Source: Streptococcus sp. 29892 (GTDB lineage Bacteria; Bacillota; Bacilli; Lactobacillales; Streptococcaceae). Taken from it: 64,000 bases of DNA. The notes below the pieces were generated by a model. It made no database searches. It saw only the letters and a list, made by a program, of their open reading frames with translations, and had not been told where the DNA came from. Location: assembly GCF_032594935.1 (NCBI RefSeq), contig NZ_CP118734.1:772001-836000 (forward strand), given 5' to 3'. Positions 33,881-44,018 of the stretch are shown in pieces (positions within the stretch are counted from its first letter, which is position 1; each line of letters begins with the position of its first letter). Position numbers and translations under genes: made by a program.

Positions 33881-36800
33881 GTGCTATCTTTATTAGACAA
33901 AACTGTTCGAACGGCAAAATGGCATGGGAAACCACTCCCAGAGACCATTAAGGCAAGCGTCAAAGAAACATTGAATGGAGATTTTGTCCTGAACTTTACC
34001 TATCCGATCACAGATAGCGGACTATTTCGAGAGTTAAAAGAGGACTACCTCGTTCGTAGCCCAGTTCCAGTATTGGGACACCAGTTGTTTCGGATTAAGA
34101 AAGTCATCGAAGGAGACACCAGTCTTGAAGTTGTGGCCTATCACATATCAGATGACATCATGACTAGATTAGTATCGCCATTTAGGTGTGAACAGGTACC
34201 CTGTGCAACAGCTCTATCAAGCATGGTCATGGCAAGCAAGTCTCCATTGGGAGATTTTTCTTTTACCAGCGACATTGTCAAGAACAGAACCTATACAACG
34301 GACAAGGAACAGACGCTTTACTCCAGCTTGTTGGATGGCAAACATTCTATTATTGGAACTTGGGAGGGGGAACTGGTTCGTGATAATCTTGCCCTAACTA
34401 TAAAGGGTGAGCGAGGACAAGACCGTGGGGTGGTCATTTCTACTCACTATAATTTAAAAAAGTATCAGAGAACAAAAGAAAGTTCACAGATTATCACTCG
34501 TATCCATGCCACTTCAAGCTTCAAACAGGAGGGGCAGGATAGGGAAACTGTACTTCGAGTCACAGTAGACAGTCCACTGATAAACTCCTATCCATTCATT
34601 AATGAAGTGACCTATACTAATAATCATGTCAGGACTCGTCAAGAGTTAATAGAGTGGGCTAGTAGCAAGTTTCGCTTAGAGGGAATTGATAAGCCAAAAG
34701 ATGCCATCATCATTGAGGCATTTGAGTTAGATGGTCAAACGGTTCATCTAGGCGATACCGTAACTTTAAAAAGCAAGCTACACGGCATTGATGTGAGGAA
34801 GAAGGCCATCGCCTATGATTATGATCCTTTAGCTAAAAATTACCGCTCTATCACATTTGATGATAAGGCAAGTATCGGAACAGGTAAAACTGGCGGTAGC
34901 TTGACTACCCTAGCAAATAATCTCCTTGATGGGAATAAGCGGAGTGAGGATGTTGCCATTGAAATTGCCCTTGAGAATGCCAACAGAGCATTTGATGCAG
35001 AATTTGAGAAACGTCAAGTAGCTATCGATAACGCTATCGAACAGGCTCAAAGTCGTGGGGAGGTCTATTCGGATCGATTAAAGGCTAGCATTGATAGTGA
35101 ACTTTCAACTATTCACCAACAGATGCGACAACAGGAAGAGGAGCAGCAACTCACAACTCGTGATTTATTGGCAAAGGCTGGGGTTAACACCAACCTAGCT
35201 ACAGAAGCCAAACAAAAAGCAGAACAGGCTCAAACTGGGGCGACTGAAGCCCTCAGGAGGGCAGAACAAGCCAAGCTTGATGCCATTCAAGAGGCTAACC
35301 GCTTGACTGTAACGGAGCGTAGTCAAACTGAGATAAAGATTGCGACAGCAAAATCACAAGCTATCTCTGAGGCTAGTCGATTGGTTGATGTAGCAAAATC
35401 ACTGTTGGGTGGACAGTTGGCTACTGTCAGTACCAATCTGTCACAAACCAAGGAGGATATAAAGCTCCTTGCGAGTAAGCAACTGGTGGATAGTCTGACT
35501 GGTCGAGTAACCGGTGCAGAGTCCATGATTCAAGTACAAGCAGACCAAATTTCTCAGCGTGTTAAAACCAGTGATTTTAACCAAGCGAAACAGAGAATCG
35601 AAACTGCCGAGTCGTCTATTACGCAATTGGGGAATCGGATAACGACTGAGATTCGAGAGACCATAGCTAAGATTCCAGTTGATTTTGGTGGTCGAAATTA
35701 CATACTAAAAAGTGATACTTATATTACATCCGGGAGTAAGTTTCTGGATAGTGCTTCGGACTTTATCGACTATGCACAGGCAGGGAAGTTTGTGACGATC
35801 AGCGTTGATATCAAGGGGGAAAATCTGTCGCCTGATGAAAGAGGACAGTCTAGGATAGGATGCGAGCTACGCTTGACTTTATCCAATGGCAATCCTCTCT
35901 ATCTAAACTGCTATAAAGTTGTTTCAGCAACCCAACCTCGCGAGCGGATATACCGAACGGTTCGTATTCCTGATGGTGTATCGGTTGTTAGTGTAGCAAA
36001 GCTCAATCTTTTTGTGCAAGTCAGAGGAAATGCCTTAGCTGGAAGACCAAAGTTTGAACTTTCTTCTATGCCTACTGACTGGTCACCTGCTCCTGAAGAC
36101 TTAATCACAGATCTCAGTCAAACCAGAACACTAATTACTCAGACAGCTGAGGGCCAAACTCAGCTGTCTACAAAGCTTACTCATACTGAGAATAAAATGA
36201 TGAATGCTGAAACCCAAATCAGGCAATTGTTGGGTGATGTGGCTAGTAAAGTATCTAAAATGGACTATGACAATCTCAAGAGTACAGTTGAGAATCATAC
36301 GACAAGTATTAATCAAACGACCCAGTCCATTTTACTTAAAGCTGACAAGACCTTTGTGGACGGTGTGAAATCTACGGCAGAAGCAGCCCTTTCAAAAGCA
36401 ACTAGCAATGCGACAATGATTAGTCAGACCAAGTCTGAGCTAACTATTGCCAATGATGCCATCTCACAGAAAGTCGCAAAGACGGATTTTAATAATTTGA
36501 GCGGTCGAGTAGCAAGTGCGGAAACCACTATCCGAACACAGGCTGGGCAAATCGAACAACGACTGACGAGTACGCAAGTTGAATCTGCAATTAACTCAAA
36601 AGGCTACCAAACCAAGTCACAGGTCGATTCAAATATTATGGGTCGTGGCTATCTAACCAGCAGTTCTCTCCAGCCCTATGCGACGACAACTAGTGTGCAG
36701 AATTTGGTTAGAACCACCTATGATAGTTTTACCCAGCGAATCAGTCAAACGGAAAGCAGAATCCCTACCTCAGTTTCGCATCGCAACTTAATAGCTGGTA

Positions 36801-38362
36801 CTTCAGACAGATGGAGTGCTTATCAGACGATAAATACCAATAGTAACTGGATAGCCTCTTTAGGAAGAGTTCAATTTGGAGATAGTAGTGGTATCTATGT
36901 TGGATCAAAAGTTCATTTATATGTTCATGTCTCAGCGGATGAGATTACATTTGACCCTGCGGTGACGACACGTACTATGAAACTTCAAGGTCCAATATTG
37001 GATAGTCAAAATGCTTGGACATGGACCAACTGGAATTTGTATCACCCTTTCTACAATAAATGGAGCAGCAATCTGACAACTGGTAACAATTATCGGTTAA
37101 TCAAACTAACCTCTACCGTCACGCAAGAGATGTACCAACATTCTAAAGGATTTGAACTTCAAGTCAGAATAGATGGAGTTAAAACTGGTAAGTTCCATGT
37201 AAGAGCTTTAATGGTATCAACTGGTGATATCTTTCCAGACTATTGGACACCGTCATTAGACGACTTTACGACAGTAACCGCCTTTCATGAAGTGCGGGAT
37301 ACTGTAAGTAGTCATACTCGAACAATTGGAGATCACACCAATCAAATCAGTCAGGTTGTTCAAACGACTACTGGAATTGTGACACGAGTTGGCAATCTAG
37401 AAACAAGTCGAGCGACAACGGCGGCAGTTAATGCCATTCAAACTCAGGTTTCAACACTTGCAGGGGCGTGGTCGGTTCGAAATCTGACCAGTGCAGGAAC
37501 AGTCCTGAGTCAGCTCAATCTCAATAAGGATGGCACAGTCAAGATTGATGGAAAACTCGTCCAAATTACAGGCACAACCTATATCCAAGATGGAGTAATT
37601 GCGAGCGGTAAGATTGCCAGTCTTGATGCAGGCAAGATTACGTCAGGTATCATATCGGCAGCTCGAATTGGAGCAGAAGCAATCACTGCGGATAAGTTAA
37701 AGGTTGACCAAGCATTCTTTACCAAGTTTATGGCAACAGAAGCCTATCTTAAGCAGTTATTTGCCAAATCAGCCTTTATAACCCAAGTGCAGTCAGTAAC
37801 CCTATCTGCCAACAACATTTCTGGTGGAATCTTGTCAGCAATCAACGGAGCTATGAAAATCAATCTATCACTTGGAAACATCAAGTTCTATACCAACTCT
37901 CCATCCATTTCTCGTGAGGTTAGTGGATATCCCCACCAATGGGTTTCCTTTGAGACAGGAACATCAAACGGTAAGCCATGTGGTGTAACCATTATCGGTT
38001 CGAATCGATGGAACAACTGGAATGCCAATGACGGTGGCTTTGTAGGGATTCGAGCATGGAACGGTACGGATACCGACCAAATTGATGTGGTAGGCGATAA
38101 GGTACGTTTAGCTAGTGCTCCATATACCAATCCAGATGGGTGGGAAATAGTAACGTTGCCTAACCGGCTGAGTATTGATGCCTATAAAGCCTCTGACCGA
38201 CCAAGTTCTATTCTGAATATCGGAGATATCCGCATCTATCGAAATGGGACAACCTATGTCAGCTTGAAAGACGTACTTCATCAATTCAATCACAATTTTA
38301 AACACTTAATAAACATCACTGGTCGAGGTGATGTCATCTTGACATGGGATACGATTAAATAA
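33881..38362 (+). CDS. Tail-associated lysin / host-specificity tail tip protein
   Basis: A 1493-residue tip protein. The N-terminal ~370 residues are the prophage tail-endopeptidase/Tal hub (SVKETLNGDFVLNFTYPI, and HQLFRIKKVIEGDTSLEVVA). Residues 380-600 form a long alternating coiled coil (EQAQSRGEVYSDRLKASIDS). The rest alternates helical spacers with beta domains (GGRNYILKSDTYITSG and HRNLIAGTSDRWSAYQ), which may bind cell-wall polysaccharide. It starts at GTG 33881 right after the Dit stop. It decides host range; receptor domains of this sort vary between strains. Confidence 0.9.
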   Translation: MLSLLDKTVRTAKWHGKPLPETIKASVKETLNGDFVLNFTYPITDSGLFRELKEDYLVRSPVPVLGHQLFRIKKVIEGDTSLEVVAYHISDDIMTRLVSPFRCEQVPCATALSSMVMASKSPLGDFSFTSDIVKNRTYTTDKEQTLYSSLLDGKHSIIGTWEGELVRDNLALTIKGERGQDRGVVISTHYNLKKYQRTKESSQIITRIHATSSFKQEGQDRETVLRVTVDSPLINSYPFINEVTYTNNHVRTRQELIEWASSKFRLEGIDKPKDAIIIEAFELDGQTVHLGDTVTLKSKLHGIDVRKKAIAYDYDPLAKNYRSITFDDKASIGTGKTGGSLTTLANNLLDGNKRSEDVAIEIALENANRAFDAEFEKRQVAIDNAIEQAQSRGEVYSDRLKASIDSELSTIHQQMRQQEEEQQLTTRDLLAKAGVNTNLATEAKQKAEQAQTGATEALRRAEQAKLDAIQEANRLTVTERSQTEIKIATAKSQAISEASRLVDVAKSLLGGQLATVSTNLSQTKEDIKLLASKQLVDSLTGRVTGAESMIQVQADQISQRVKTSDFNQAKQRIETAESSITQLGNRITTEIRETIAKIPVDFGGRNYILKSDTYITSGSKFLDSASDFIDYAQAGKFVTISVDIKGENLSPDERGQSRIGCELRLTLSNGNPLYLNCYKVVSATQPRERIYRTVRIPDGVSVVSVAKLNLFVQVRGNALAGRPKFELSSMPTDWSPAPEDLITDLSQTRTLITQTAEGQTQLSTKLTHTENKMMNAETQIRQLLGDVASKVSKMDYDNLKSTVENHTTSINQTTQSILLKADKTFVDGVKSTAEAALSKATSNATMISQTKSELTIANDAISQKVAKTDFNNLSGRVASAETTIRTQAGQIEQRLTSTQVESAINSKGYQTKSQVDSNIMGRGYLTSSSLQPYATTTSVQNLVRTTYDSFTQRISQTESRIPTSVSHRNLIAGTSDRWSAYQTINTNSNWIASLGRVQFGDSSGIYVGSKVHLYVHVSADEITFDPAVTTRTMKLQGPILDSQNAWTWTNWNLYHPFYNKWSSNLTTGNNYRLIKLTSTVTQEMYQHSKGFELQVRIDGVKTGKFHVRALMVSTGDIFPDYWTPSLDDFTTVTAFHEVRDTVSSHTRTIGDHTNQISQVVQTTTGIVTRVGNLETSRATTAAVNAIQTQVSTLAGAWSVRNLTSAGTVLSQLNLNKDGTVKIDGKLVQITGTTYIQDGVIASGKIASLDAGKITSGIISAARIGAEAITADKLKVDQAFFTKFMATEAYLKQLFAKSAFITQVQSVTLSANNISGGILSAINGAMKINLSLGNIKFYTNSPSISREVSGYPHQWVSFETGTSNGKPCGVTIIGSNRWNNWNANDGGFVGIRAWNGTDTDQIDVVGDKVRLASAPYTNPDGWEIVTLPNRLSIDAYKASDRPSSILNIGDIRIYRNGTTYVSLKDVLHQFNHNFKHLINITGRGDVILTWDTIK

Positions 38363-38374
38363 AGGAGTTCACAG

Positions 38375-38581
38375 ATGAATCTAGAACAAATCAACCAATC
38401 ATTAAAATTAACCATCCAGGAGCTTGTCTCCAAGCTATCTGATGAGATTACCGCTAAGAACCTCATTGCCATCCAATTGGTGGAAAGGGATGAGGAACTT
38501 AGCCTATTGCGTAAAGAAAAACAGGAATTGACTGAGCTGTTAGAAGTTCAGACAAAACCTGAAGAAGGGAAAGGAGAATAG
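38375..38581 (+). CDS. Small coiled-coil phage protein, hypothetical
   Basis: A 68-residue helical protein (LEQINQSLKLTIQELVSKLSD, then VERDEELSLLRKEKQELTELL), almost all coiled coil. Such short genes regularly stand between the tip protein and the holin in streptococcal phages. No function is known. AAAGGAG precedes ATG 38375. Confidence 0.7.
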   Translation: MNLEQINQSLKLTIQELVSKLSDEITAKNLIAIQLVERDEELSLLRKEKQELTELLEVQTKPEEGKGE

Positions 38582-38586
38582 TAATC

Positions 38587-38955
38587 ATGGCACTTCTCAA
38601 TATTGACAAAGTAACAGAACCATTTGATTTGGAGACAGCTCTCGCATATATGCGTAAGAATGGAGAGTTCATTCGTTGTAAGACAGCAGAGCAGGATTTT
38701 TACATGTATCTTGAAGAAATAAGGCGACCTGCCATAAAAAATGGAAAGCGGCAGTTGGTTACAACAGAAACAGTTTGGGCTTTTAATCAGTGGGGCAGTA
38801 CCACATTAACTCTGAATCTTTCTGATTTATTCCATGATTGTTTTTATCTGATGCGGTTTGATGAGAACGGTCAACCGGATTGGTCAGACCCCACCATTGT
38901 GCAGGAAGGTTCATTAGAAAGTGAGGTGACCGATGAAGGAACTATTAACTCTTAA
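38587..38955 (+). CDS. DUF1366-like phage protein
   Basis: A 122-residue protein (MALLNIDKVTEPFDLETALAY, TAEQDFYMYLEEIRRPAIKNG). It resembles the DUF1366-type proteins found before holins in streptococcal prophages, but I give this name with reserve. It overlaps the holin gene by 23 bp. The role is unknown. Confidence 0.6.
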   Translation: MALLNIDKVTEPFDLETALAYMRKNGEFIRCKTAEQDFYMYLEEIRRPAIKNGKRQLVTTETVWAFNQWGSTTLTLNLSDLFHDCFYLMRFDENGQPDWSDPTIVQEGSLESEVTDEGTINS

Positions 38956-39328
38956 TAAGATTTTATTTTCCATGATTGGAGGCTTGATTGGTAGTCTATT
39001 TGGAGAGTTAGATGGTATCTTATATGCCCTACTTGTCTTCATTATTATTGACTATCTAACAGGAATTTTTGCGGCGGTTGTAGAGAAACAATTGTCAAGT
39101 AGTATCGGTTTTCGTGGCATCTTTAAAAAGATAGCCATTTTATTTTTAGTTTCACTAGGTCATCTGATTGATACAGCTATTATCAAGCAGGGTGGAACAA
39201 TTCGAACCATGGTCATTTTCTTTTATCTCAGTAATGAGGGGTTAAGTATCTTAGAAAATACTGTTCGAATTGGTCTACCAATACCTGAGAAACTACAAGC
39301 AATCTTAAAACAAATCAACGAGAGGTGA
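38933..39328 (+). CDS. Phage holin, toxin-secretion/Cph1 family
   Basis: A 131-residue membrane protein. Three hydrophobic helices (ILFSMIGGLIGSLFGELDGI, LYALLVFIIIDYLTGIFAAV and IAILFLVSLGHLIDTAII) plus the motif IDYLTGIFAA and the block GFRGIFKKIAIL define the Cph1/TcdE holin family. It makes membrane lesions that release the endolysin. It precedes the endolysin by six bases. Confidence 0.9.
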   Translation: MKELLTLNKILFSMIGGLIGSLFGELDGILYALLVFIIIDYLTGIFAAVVEKQLSSSIGFRGIFKKIAILFLVSLGHLIDTAIIKQGGTIRTMVIFFYLSNEGLSILENTVRIGLPIPEKLQAILKQINER

Positions 39329-39334
39329 GAAGAT

Positions 39335-40804
39335 ATGGGAAAACATCTGGTCATTTGTGGTCATGGACAGGGGCGAACAGGCTATGATCCTGGAGCAGTG
39401 AATACCAAACTAGGCATCACAGAAGCAGGAAAGGTTCGAGAATTAGCCAAGTTAATGTCTAAGTACAGTGGACAACAGATTGATTTTATTACCGAACAAA
39501 ATGTTTATGATTATCGGAGTATTACTAGTATTGGTAAGGGATACGACTCGATTACTGAATTGCACTTCAATGCCTTTAATGGTAGTGCTAAGGGTACAGA
39601 AGTCTTGATTCAATCTTCTTTAGAAGCAGACAAGGAAGATATGGCTATCCTATCTCTCCTTTCACGATACTTTCAAAATCGTGGCATTAAGAAGGTAGAT
39701 TGGCTCTATAATGCCAACCAAGCAGCGAGTCGTGGATATACCTATCGTTTGGTGGAGATTGCCTTCATCGATAATGAACATGACATGGCGATTTTTGAAA
39801 CCAAGAAAGAGGACATTGCGAAAGGTCTTGTGGCAGCAATAACAGGAGTTGAGGTCAAGACCATAGTTCCCTCGCCCCCCAATTCAATCGCTGGGAGTTC
39901 AGGAACTCCTACAAAACCAATCTATCTTGTTGGTGATAGTCTTAGGGTGTTGCCTCATGCGACTCATTATCAGACTGGTCAGAAAATCGCTAACTGGGTC
40001 AAGGGGCGAACCTACAAAATCCTCCAAGTAAAAAATGTTCACCAGTCCAACAGTAAGAGAGCTTATCTACTTGATGGAATCAAGTCATGGGTGCTTGAGC
40101 AGGATGTAGAAGGAACAACTAAAGGCCATAGTGAGCAGACCTATCAAGCACAGAAAGGGGATACGTATTATGGTATTGCTCGGAAGTTTGGTTTATCAGT
40201 AGATGCTCTTCTTGCGGTAAATAGCTTGAAGAAGACGGATATTTTAAGAGTTGGACAAACTCTAAAGGTCAACGCAGTTTCAAGGACAACAACCGCTATT
40301 CCAACCAGTGTTGCAAGTCGTGTGGTTGCGTCAGCTTTATCTAAGGTCGGTCAAAAGGTGACCGTTCCATCTAACCCTTATGGTGGACAGTGTGTTGCCT
40401 TGGTAGATAAGATTGTTCAAGAACTTACGGATAAGAATATGTCCTATACTAATGCCATTGATTGTTTGAAGAAAGCAAAATCAAATGGTTTCCAAGTCAT
40501 CTACGATGCTTGGGGTGTGAATCCTAAAGCAGGTGATTTCTATGTCATTCAGACGGATGGTTTGGTATATGGTCACATTGGTGTCTGTGTAACGGATTCA
40601 GATGGAAAAAGTATAGATGGCGTGGAACAGAATATTGATGGATATTCTGACCATAATAGGAACGGAATCAATGACCAATTGGAAATTGGTGGCGGTGGTA
40701 TCACTCGTCGTGTGAAACGTCAATGGATGGCGGATGGCTCACTTTACGATTCAACTGGAACAGTTAAACTGGGTAAAGTTGTAGGTTGGTTTAGAATTTC
40801 ATAA
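39335..40804 (+). CDS. Endolysin with amidase, SH3-like, LysM and CHAP domains
   Basis: A 489-residue lysin. Residues 1-170 form an N-acetylmuramoyl-L-alanine amidase type 3 fold (HLVICGHGQGRTGYDPGAVN, then ITELHFNAFNG and EIAFIDNEHD). Residues 195-260 look SH3-like (LVGDSLRVLPHATHYQTGQ). Residues 270-310 are a LysM motif (YQAQKGDTYYGIARKFGLS). Residues 340-489 are a CHAP amidase/endopeptidase (GGQCVALVDKIV with the Cys, and VYGHIGVCV with the His). Two catalytic units flank the binding modules, a strong streptococcal lysin layout. Confidence 0.92.
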   Translation: MGKHLVICGHGQGRTGYDPGAVNTKLGITEAGKVRELAKLMSKYSGQQIDFITEQNVYDYRSITSIGKGYDSITELHFNAFNGSAKGTEVLIQSSLEADKEDMAILSLLSRYFQNRGIKKVDWLYNANQAASRGYTYRLVEIAFIDNEHDMAIFETKKEDIAKGLVAAITGVEVKTIVPSPPNSIAGSSGTPTKPIYLVGDSLRVLPHATHYQTGQKIANWVKGRTYKILQVKNVHQSNSKRAYLLDGIKSWVLEQDVEGTTKGHSEQTYQAQKGDTYYGIARKFGLSVDALLAVNSLKKTDILRVGQTLKVNAVSRTTTAIPTSVASRVVASALSKVGQKVTVPSNPYGGQCVALVDKIVQELTDKNMSYTNAIDCLKKAKSNGFQVIYDAWGVNPKAGDFYVIQTDGLVYGHIGVCVTDSDGKSIDGVEQNIDGYSDHNRNGINDQLEIGGGGITRRVKRQWMADGSLYDSTGTVKLGKVVGWFRIS

Positions 40805-40814
40805 TTATATTATT

Positions 40815-40847
40815 AGCCTGGTGGAAACATCAGGCTTTATTTTTTTG
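40815..40847 (+). terminator. Rho-independent terminator after the lysis cassette
   Basis: Stem AGCCTGGTG / CATCAGGCT with loop GAAA, followed by a T-rich tract. It ends the late transcript and lies just before copy C of the control element. Confidence 0.85.
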
Positions 40848-40864
40848 CCTTTTTTTCAAAAAGC

Positions 40865-40904
40865 GCGGAAAAATTACTCCCAAACCTACCTAGTAAGGTA
40901 GGAG
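40865..40904 (+). promoter_or_regulatory. Copy C of composite phage control element, upstream of the recombinases
   Basis: GCGGAAAA at 40865 and ACCTAGTAAGGT at 40888, exactly 23 nt apart, inside CCTACCTAGTAAGGTAGG and followed by AGG. The word TTACTCCCA after GCGGAAAA matches TTACATCCCA of copy A. It is 123 bases upstream of the first recombinase gene and points to co-regulation of excision and replication genes. Confidence 0.65.
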
Positions 40905-41026
40905 GAATATTTGTATTCCATGAACTGTGGCATAAATTTATCAGGTCGAAATAGTTGGTCTGATAACTTGACTAATATTCCCTTTAGAGTGATATATAGT
41001 GTGCCATTACATAGGAAGGAGAGTAA

Positions 41027-42268
41027 ATGTCCGTAAAGAAGATTAGAGTCAATAGACAAAAACATAGGAAGAGGGTCTGTGCCTACATTCGAGTTTCGAC
41101 GACTAATGGAAGTCAGTTAGATTCATTAGAAAATCAGAAGCAGTATTTTGAAAACCTGTATTCTATTAGAGACGATATTGATTTTATAGGTGTTTATCAT
41201 GACAGAGGTATATCTGGTTCTAAGGATAATCGTCCAAATTTTCAAGCTATGATTGAAGATTGTCGTAGAGGTAAGATTGATGTTATTCATACCAAGTCAA
41301 TTGCACGCTTTGCCAGAAATACGGTTACAGTTCTTGAAATTAGTCGTGAACTGAAGGCAATAGGAGTAGACATATTCTTTGAGGAGCAAAACATTCATAC
41401 CCTTTCAAGTGAGGGGGAAGTGATGCTTTCGGTATTAGCTAGTATCGCAGAGGACGAGTTAAGGAGTATGAGTGGCAATCAACGTTGGGCATTTCAAAAG
41501 AAGTTCCAACGAGGTGAGCTAGTCATTAACACCAAGCGATTCTTAGGATACGATTTAGACGAGAATGGTGAATTGATTATCAATCCAGAAGAAGCTTTGA
41601 TAGTCAGGCAAATATTTGCACTTTACCTTGAAGGGTATGGTACTCACCGTATTGCCAAGCTGTTAAATGAAAAGGGCGTTGCGACTGTTACAGGTGCTAA
41701 ATGGCATGACAGCACAATCCGTCAAATGTTAAGCAATGAAAAATACAATGGTTCGGTCTTATTGCAGAAGTATTTTCACGATGGTGTGAATGGTCCTAAA
41801 AAATTGAATCAGGGTGAACTCGAAAAATATTTTATAGAGGATAATCATGAAGCTATTATTTCCATGGAGGATTGGCAAACAGTCCAGGACAAACTAAGCA
41901 GTAGAAGATGGCAAAAAGGTAGAAACAAAACCTATAAATTTACGGGGTTATTAAAGTGTCAGCATTGTGGTTCGACTTTAAAGAGACAAGTTTCTTACAA
42001 GAAAAAAATTGTTTGGTGCTGTTCCAAATACATAAAAGAAGGCAAAGTAACTTGTCAGGGGATGCGAGTGCCAGAAGTAGATATTTCAAATTGGGAGATA
42101 ACCTCACCTGTTACAGTAATAGAAAGGGATAGAAATGGGGAAAAGTATTACAGTTATACCGGCCAAGAAAGTGCAGACCAGTGTTCTTCATCAGGACAGG
42201 AAGAAAATCAAAGTAGCCGCATATTGCCGAGTGTCCACCGACCAAGAAGAGCAGCTATCAAGTTATGA
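41027..42268 (+). CDS. Large serine recombinase 1
   Basis: A 413-residue serine recombinase. The resolvase domain is VCAYIRVSTTNGSQLDSL (nucleophile Ser24), then SIARFARNTVTVLEI, followed by the recombinase domain (GYDLDENGELIINPEEA) and a zinc ribbon (CQHCGSTL, then WCCSKYIKEG). Strong AGGAAGGAG before ATG 41027. The C-terminal 45 residues are encoded in the 134 bp overlapping the next gene and look out of family, so this end may be a read-on. Confidence 0.9.
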   Translation: MSVKKIRVNRQKHRKRVCAYIRVSTTNGSQLDSLENQKQYFENLYSIRDDIDFIGVYHDRGISGSKDNRPNFQAMIEDCRRGKIDVIHTKSIARFARNTVTVLEISRELKAIGVDIFFEEQNIHTLSSEGEVMLSVLASIAEDELRSMSGNQRWAFQKKFQRGELVINTKRFLGYDLDENGELIINPEEALIVRQIFALYLEGYGTHRIAKLLNEKGVATVTGAKWHDSTIRQMLSNEKYNGSVLLQKYFHDGVNGPKKLNQGELEKYFIEDNHEAIISMEDWQTVQDKLSSRRWQKGRNKTYKFTGLLKCQHCGSTLKRQVSYKKKIVWCCSKYIKEGKVTCQGMRVPEVDISNWEITSPVTVIERDRNGEKYYSYTGQESADQCSSSGQEENQSSRILPSVHRPRRAAIKL

Positions 42269-43523
42269 AAACCAAGTTAATTATTACCGAGAGTTTATCT
42301 CTAAACACGAGGACTATGAGTTAGTTGACATCTATGCGGATGAGGGCATCTCAGCAACCAATACCAAAAAACGCGATGCTTTTAATCGCTTGATACAAGA
42401 TTGTAAGGCTGGTAAGGTGGATAGGATTTTGGTCAAGTCGATCAGTCGCTTTGCCAGAAACACCCTTGATTGTATCAAATACGTCCGAGAGCTGAAAGAA
42501 CTGGGTGTTGGTGTGACTTTTGAAAAGGAGAATATTGACAGCCTGGATTCCAAAGGTGAAGTTCTCCTTACAATCCTTTCTTCCTTAGCACAGGATGAGT
42601 CACGCTCTATCTCAGAGAATGCGACGTGGGGAATTCGTAAGAAGTTTGAACGTGGGGAAGTTCGGGTGAATACCACAAAGTTCATGGGTTATGACAAGGA
42701 TGAAAATGGTAAGCTTATCGTTAACCCTCAGCAAGCCGAAATAGTTAAATTAATATACGGGAAATACTTAGAGGGGTATAGTCCCGAGTCCATAGCTAAG
42801 TATTTGAATGACAATGAAATACCTGGTTGGACAGGAAAGGCAAATTGGTATCCTAGTGCTATACAGAAAATGCTTCAAAATGAAAAGTACAAAGGTGATG
42901 CCTTATTACAAAAGACTTTTACCGTTGATTTTCTGACTAAGAAACGAGTTCAAAATGATGGCCAGGTCAACCAATACTATGTGGAAGGTAGCCATGAGGG
43001 CATCATTGATGAGGAGACTTGGGAGACAGTTCAACTGGAAATCGCCAGGCGTAAAACCTACCGAGAGGAACACCAGCTCAAGTCCTATATCATGCAGAGT
43101 CAGGACAACCCCTTTACCACCAAGGTGTTCTGCGGAGCCTGCGGGTCAGCCTTTGGGCGGAAGAATTGGGCAACCAGCCGAGGTAAACGCAAGGTCTGGC
43201 AATGTAACAACCGCTATCGCATTAAGGGAGTGGAAGGGTGTTACAGTAGCCATTTGGATGAGGCGACACTTGAGCAGATTTTCTTAAAGGCATTAGAGCT
43301 ATTAAGCGAGAACATCGACTTGCTTGATGGCAAGTGGGAGAAAATCTTAGCAGAGAATCTACTGCTTGACAAGCACTACAGCATGGCATTGAGTGACTTG
43401 CTTAAGCAGAAGCAGATGGACTTCAACCCCTCTGACATCTGCCGAGTGCTAGACCATATCAGGATAGGACTTGATGGAGAGATTACGGTTCGATTCCTGG
43501 AAGGAACTGAGGTGGGCTTATAA
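42135..43523 (+). CDS. Large serine recombinase 2
   Basis: A 462-residue serine recombinase related to recombinase 1. VAAYCRVSTDQEEQLSSYENQ has Ser34, RFARNTLDCI follows, then the recombinase domain GYDKDENGKLIVNPQQA and a zinc ribbon (FCGACGSAFGR, WQCNNRYRIKG). It overlaps recombinase 1 by 134 bp in another frame. Two adjacent recombinases of this kind are known in the streptococcal phi-m46.1-type phages; they may act together or split integration and excision. The attP site is expected near this 3' end. It ends 9 bp before a strong terminator. Confidence 0.92.
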   Translation: MGKSITVIPAKKVQTSVLHQDRKKIKVAAYCRVSTDQEEQLSSYENQVNYYREFISKHEDYELVDIYADEGISATNTKKRDAFNRLIQDCKAGKVDRILVKSISRFARNTLDCIKYVRELKELGVGVTFEKENIDSLDSKGEVLLTILSSLAQDESRSISENATWGIRKKFERGEVRVNTTKFMGYDKDENGKLIVNPQQAEIVKLIYGKYLEGYSPESIAKYLNDNEIPGWTGKANWYPSAIQKMLQNEKYKGDALLQKTFTVDFLTKKRVQNDGQVNQYYVEGSHEGIIDEETWETVQLEIARRKTYREEHQLKSYIMQSQDNPFTTKVFCGACGSAFGRKNWATSRGKRKVWQCNNRYRIKGVEGCYSSHLDEATLEQIFLKALELLSENIDLLDGKWEKILAENLLLDKHYSMALSDLLKQKQMDFNPSDICRVLDHIRIGLDGEITVRFLEGTEVGL

Positions 43524-43531
43524 AGTAGATG

Positions 43532-43578
43532 AAAGGCTGTAATGACAGTGGGATGCCATTGTTGTTACAGCCTTTTTT
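43532..43578 (+). terminator. Terminator at the right end of the prophage
   Basis: AAGGCTGTAA / TTACAGCCTT with an inner CAGTGG / CCATTG pairing and a six-T run. Right prophage boundary region. Confidence 0.85.
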
Positions 43579-44018
43579 GCGTTTTTGTGATATAATTTAG
43601 GGAGTATTCATTTTAGTTATGAAGAGAAATATGAGTAAGATTGTACTTTGTATTTAATGATAGTAGCAAATCTATGCTACTGAATTTTGAATAGAAATAA
43701 TAGTTAATTAAGAATATTAAAGACATTTACAGATATGTTTTTCTATATAAATTACTAAAATTAAAAATAGGAGATTGTAATGGTTGAATATACAGGAAAT
43801 GCGATATGTGATTATTAATGTTGAAGAGGAAAAGTAGAATGACAACAATTTTTTTAACAAAAACAAACTGCACTAATTGCGGAAAACAAAGTACTTTTGA
43901 AAGATTTGATATGGCTTTTTGTGATTGGTAAAAGACTTTGAGGGTATGATATAATAGCGCAGAATTTTAGTATAATTAAGATGTAGAAAATTAATGGGAA
44001 AACAGCAGGAGAAGATAA
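43579..44018 (+). other. AT-rich debris between prophage and acetyltransferase remnant
   Basis: There is no full gene. An extended -10 (TGATATAAT, 43588-43596) with GGGAG leads to a 12-codon ORF (43619-43657, MKRNMSKIVLCI), leader-like in size. A 30-codon ORF (43839-43931) has a CTNCG knuckle and a GGAAAA site. A second promoter-like TATAAT at 43950-43955 precedes the acetyltransferase remnant. The stretch is probably the edge of an acquired segment. Confidence 0.4.

Noticed and set aside
5484-43580. TTTTTTGC shared by both prophage ends as an att core
   Set aside because: Both copies are T-runs of terminators; an eight-base match of this type is expected by chance.
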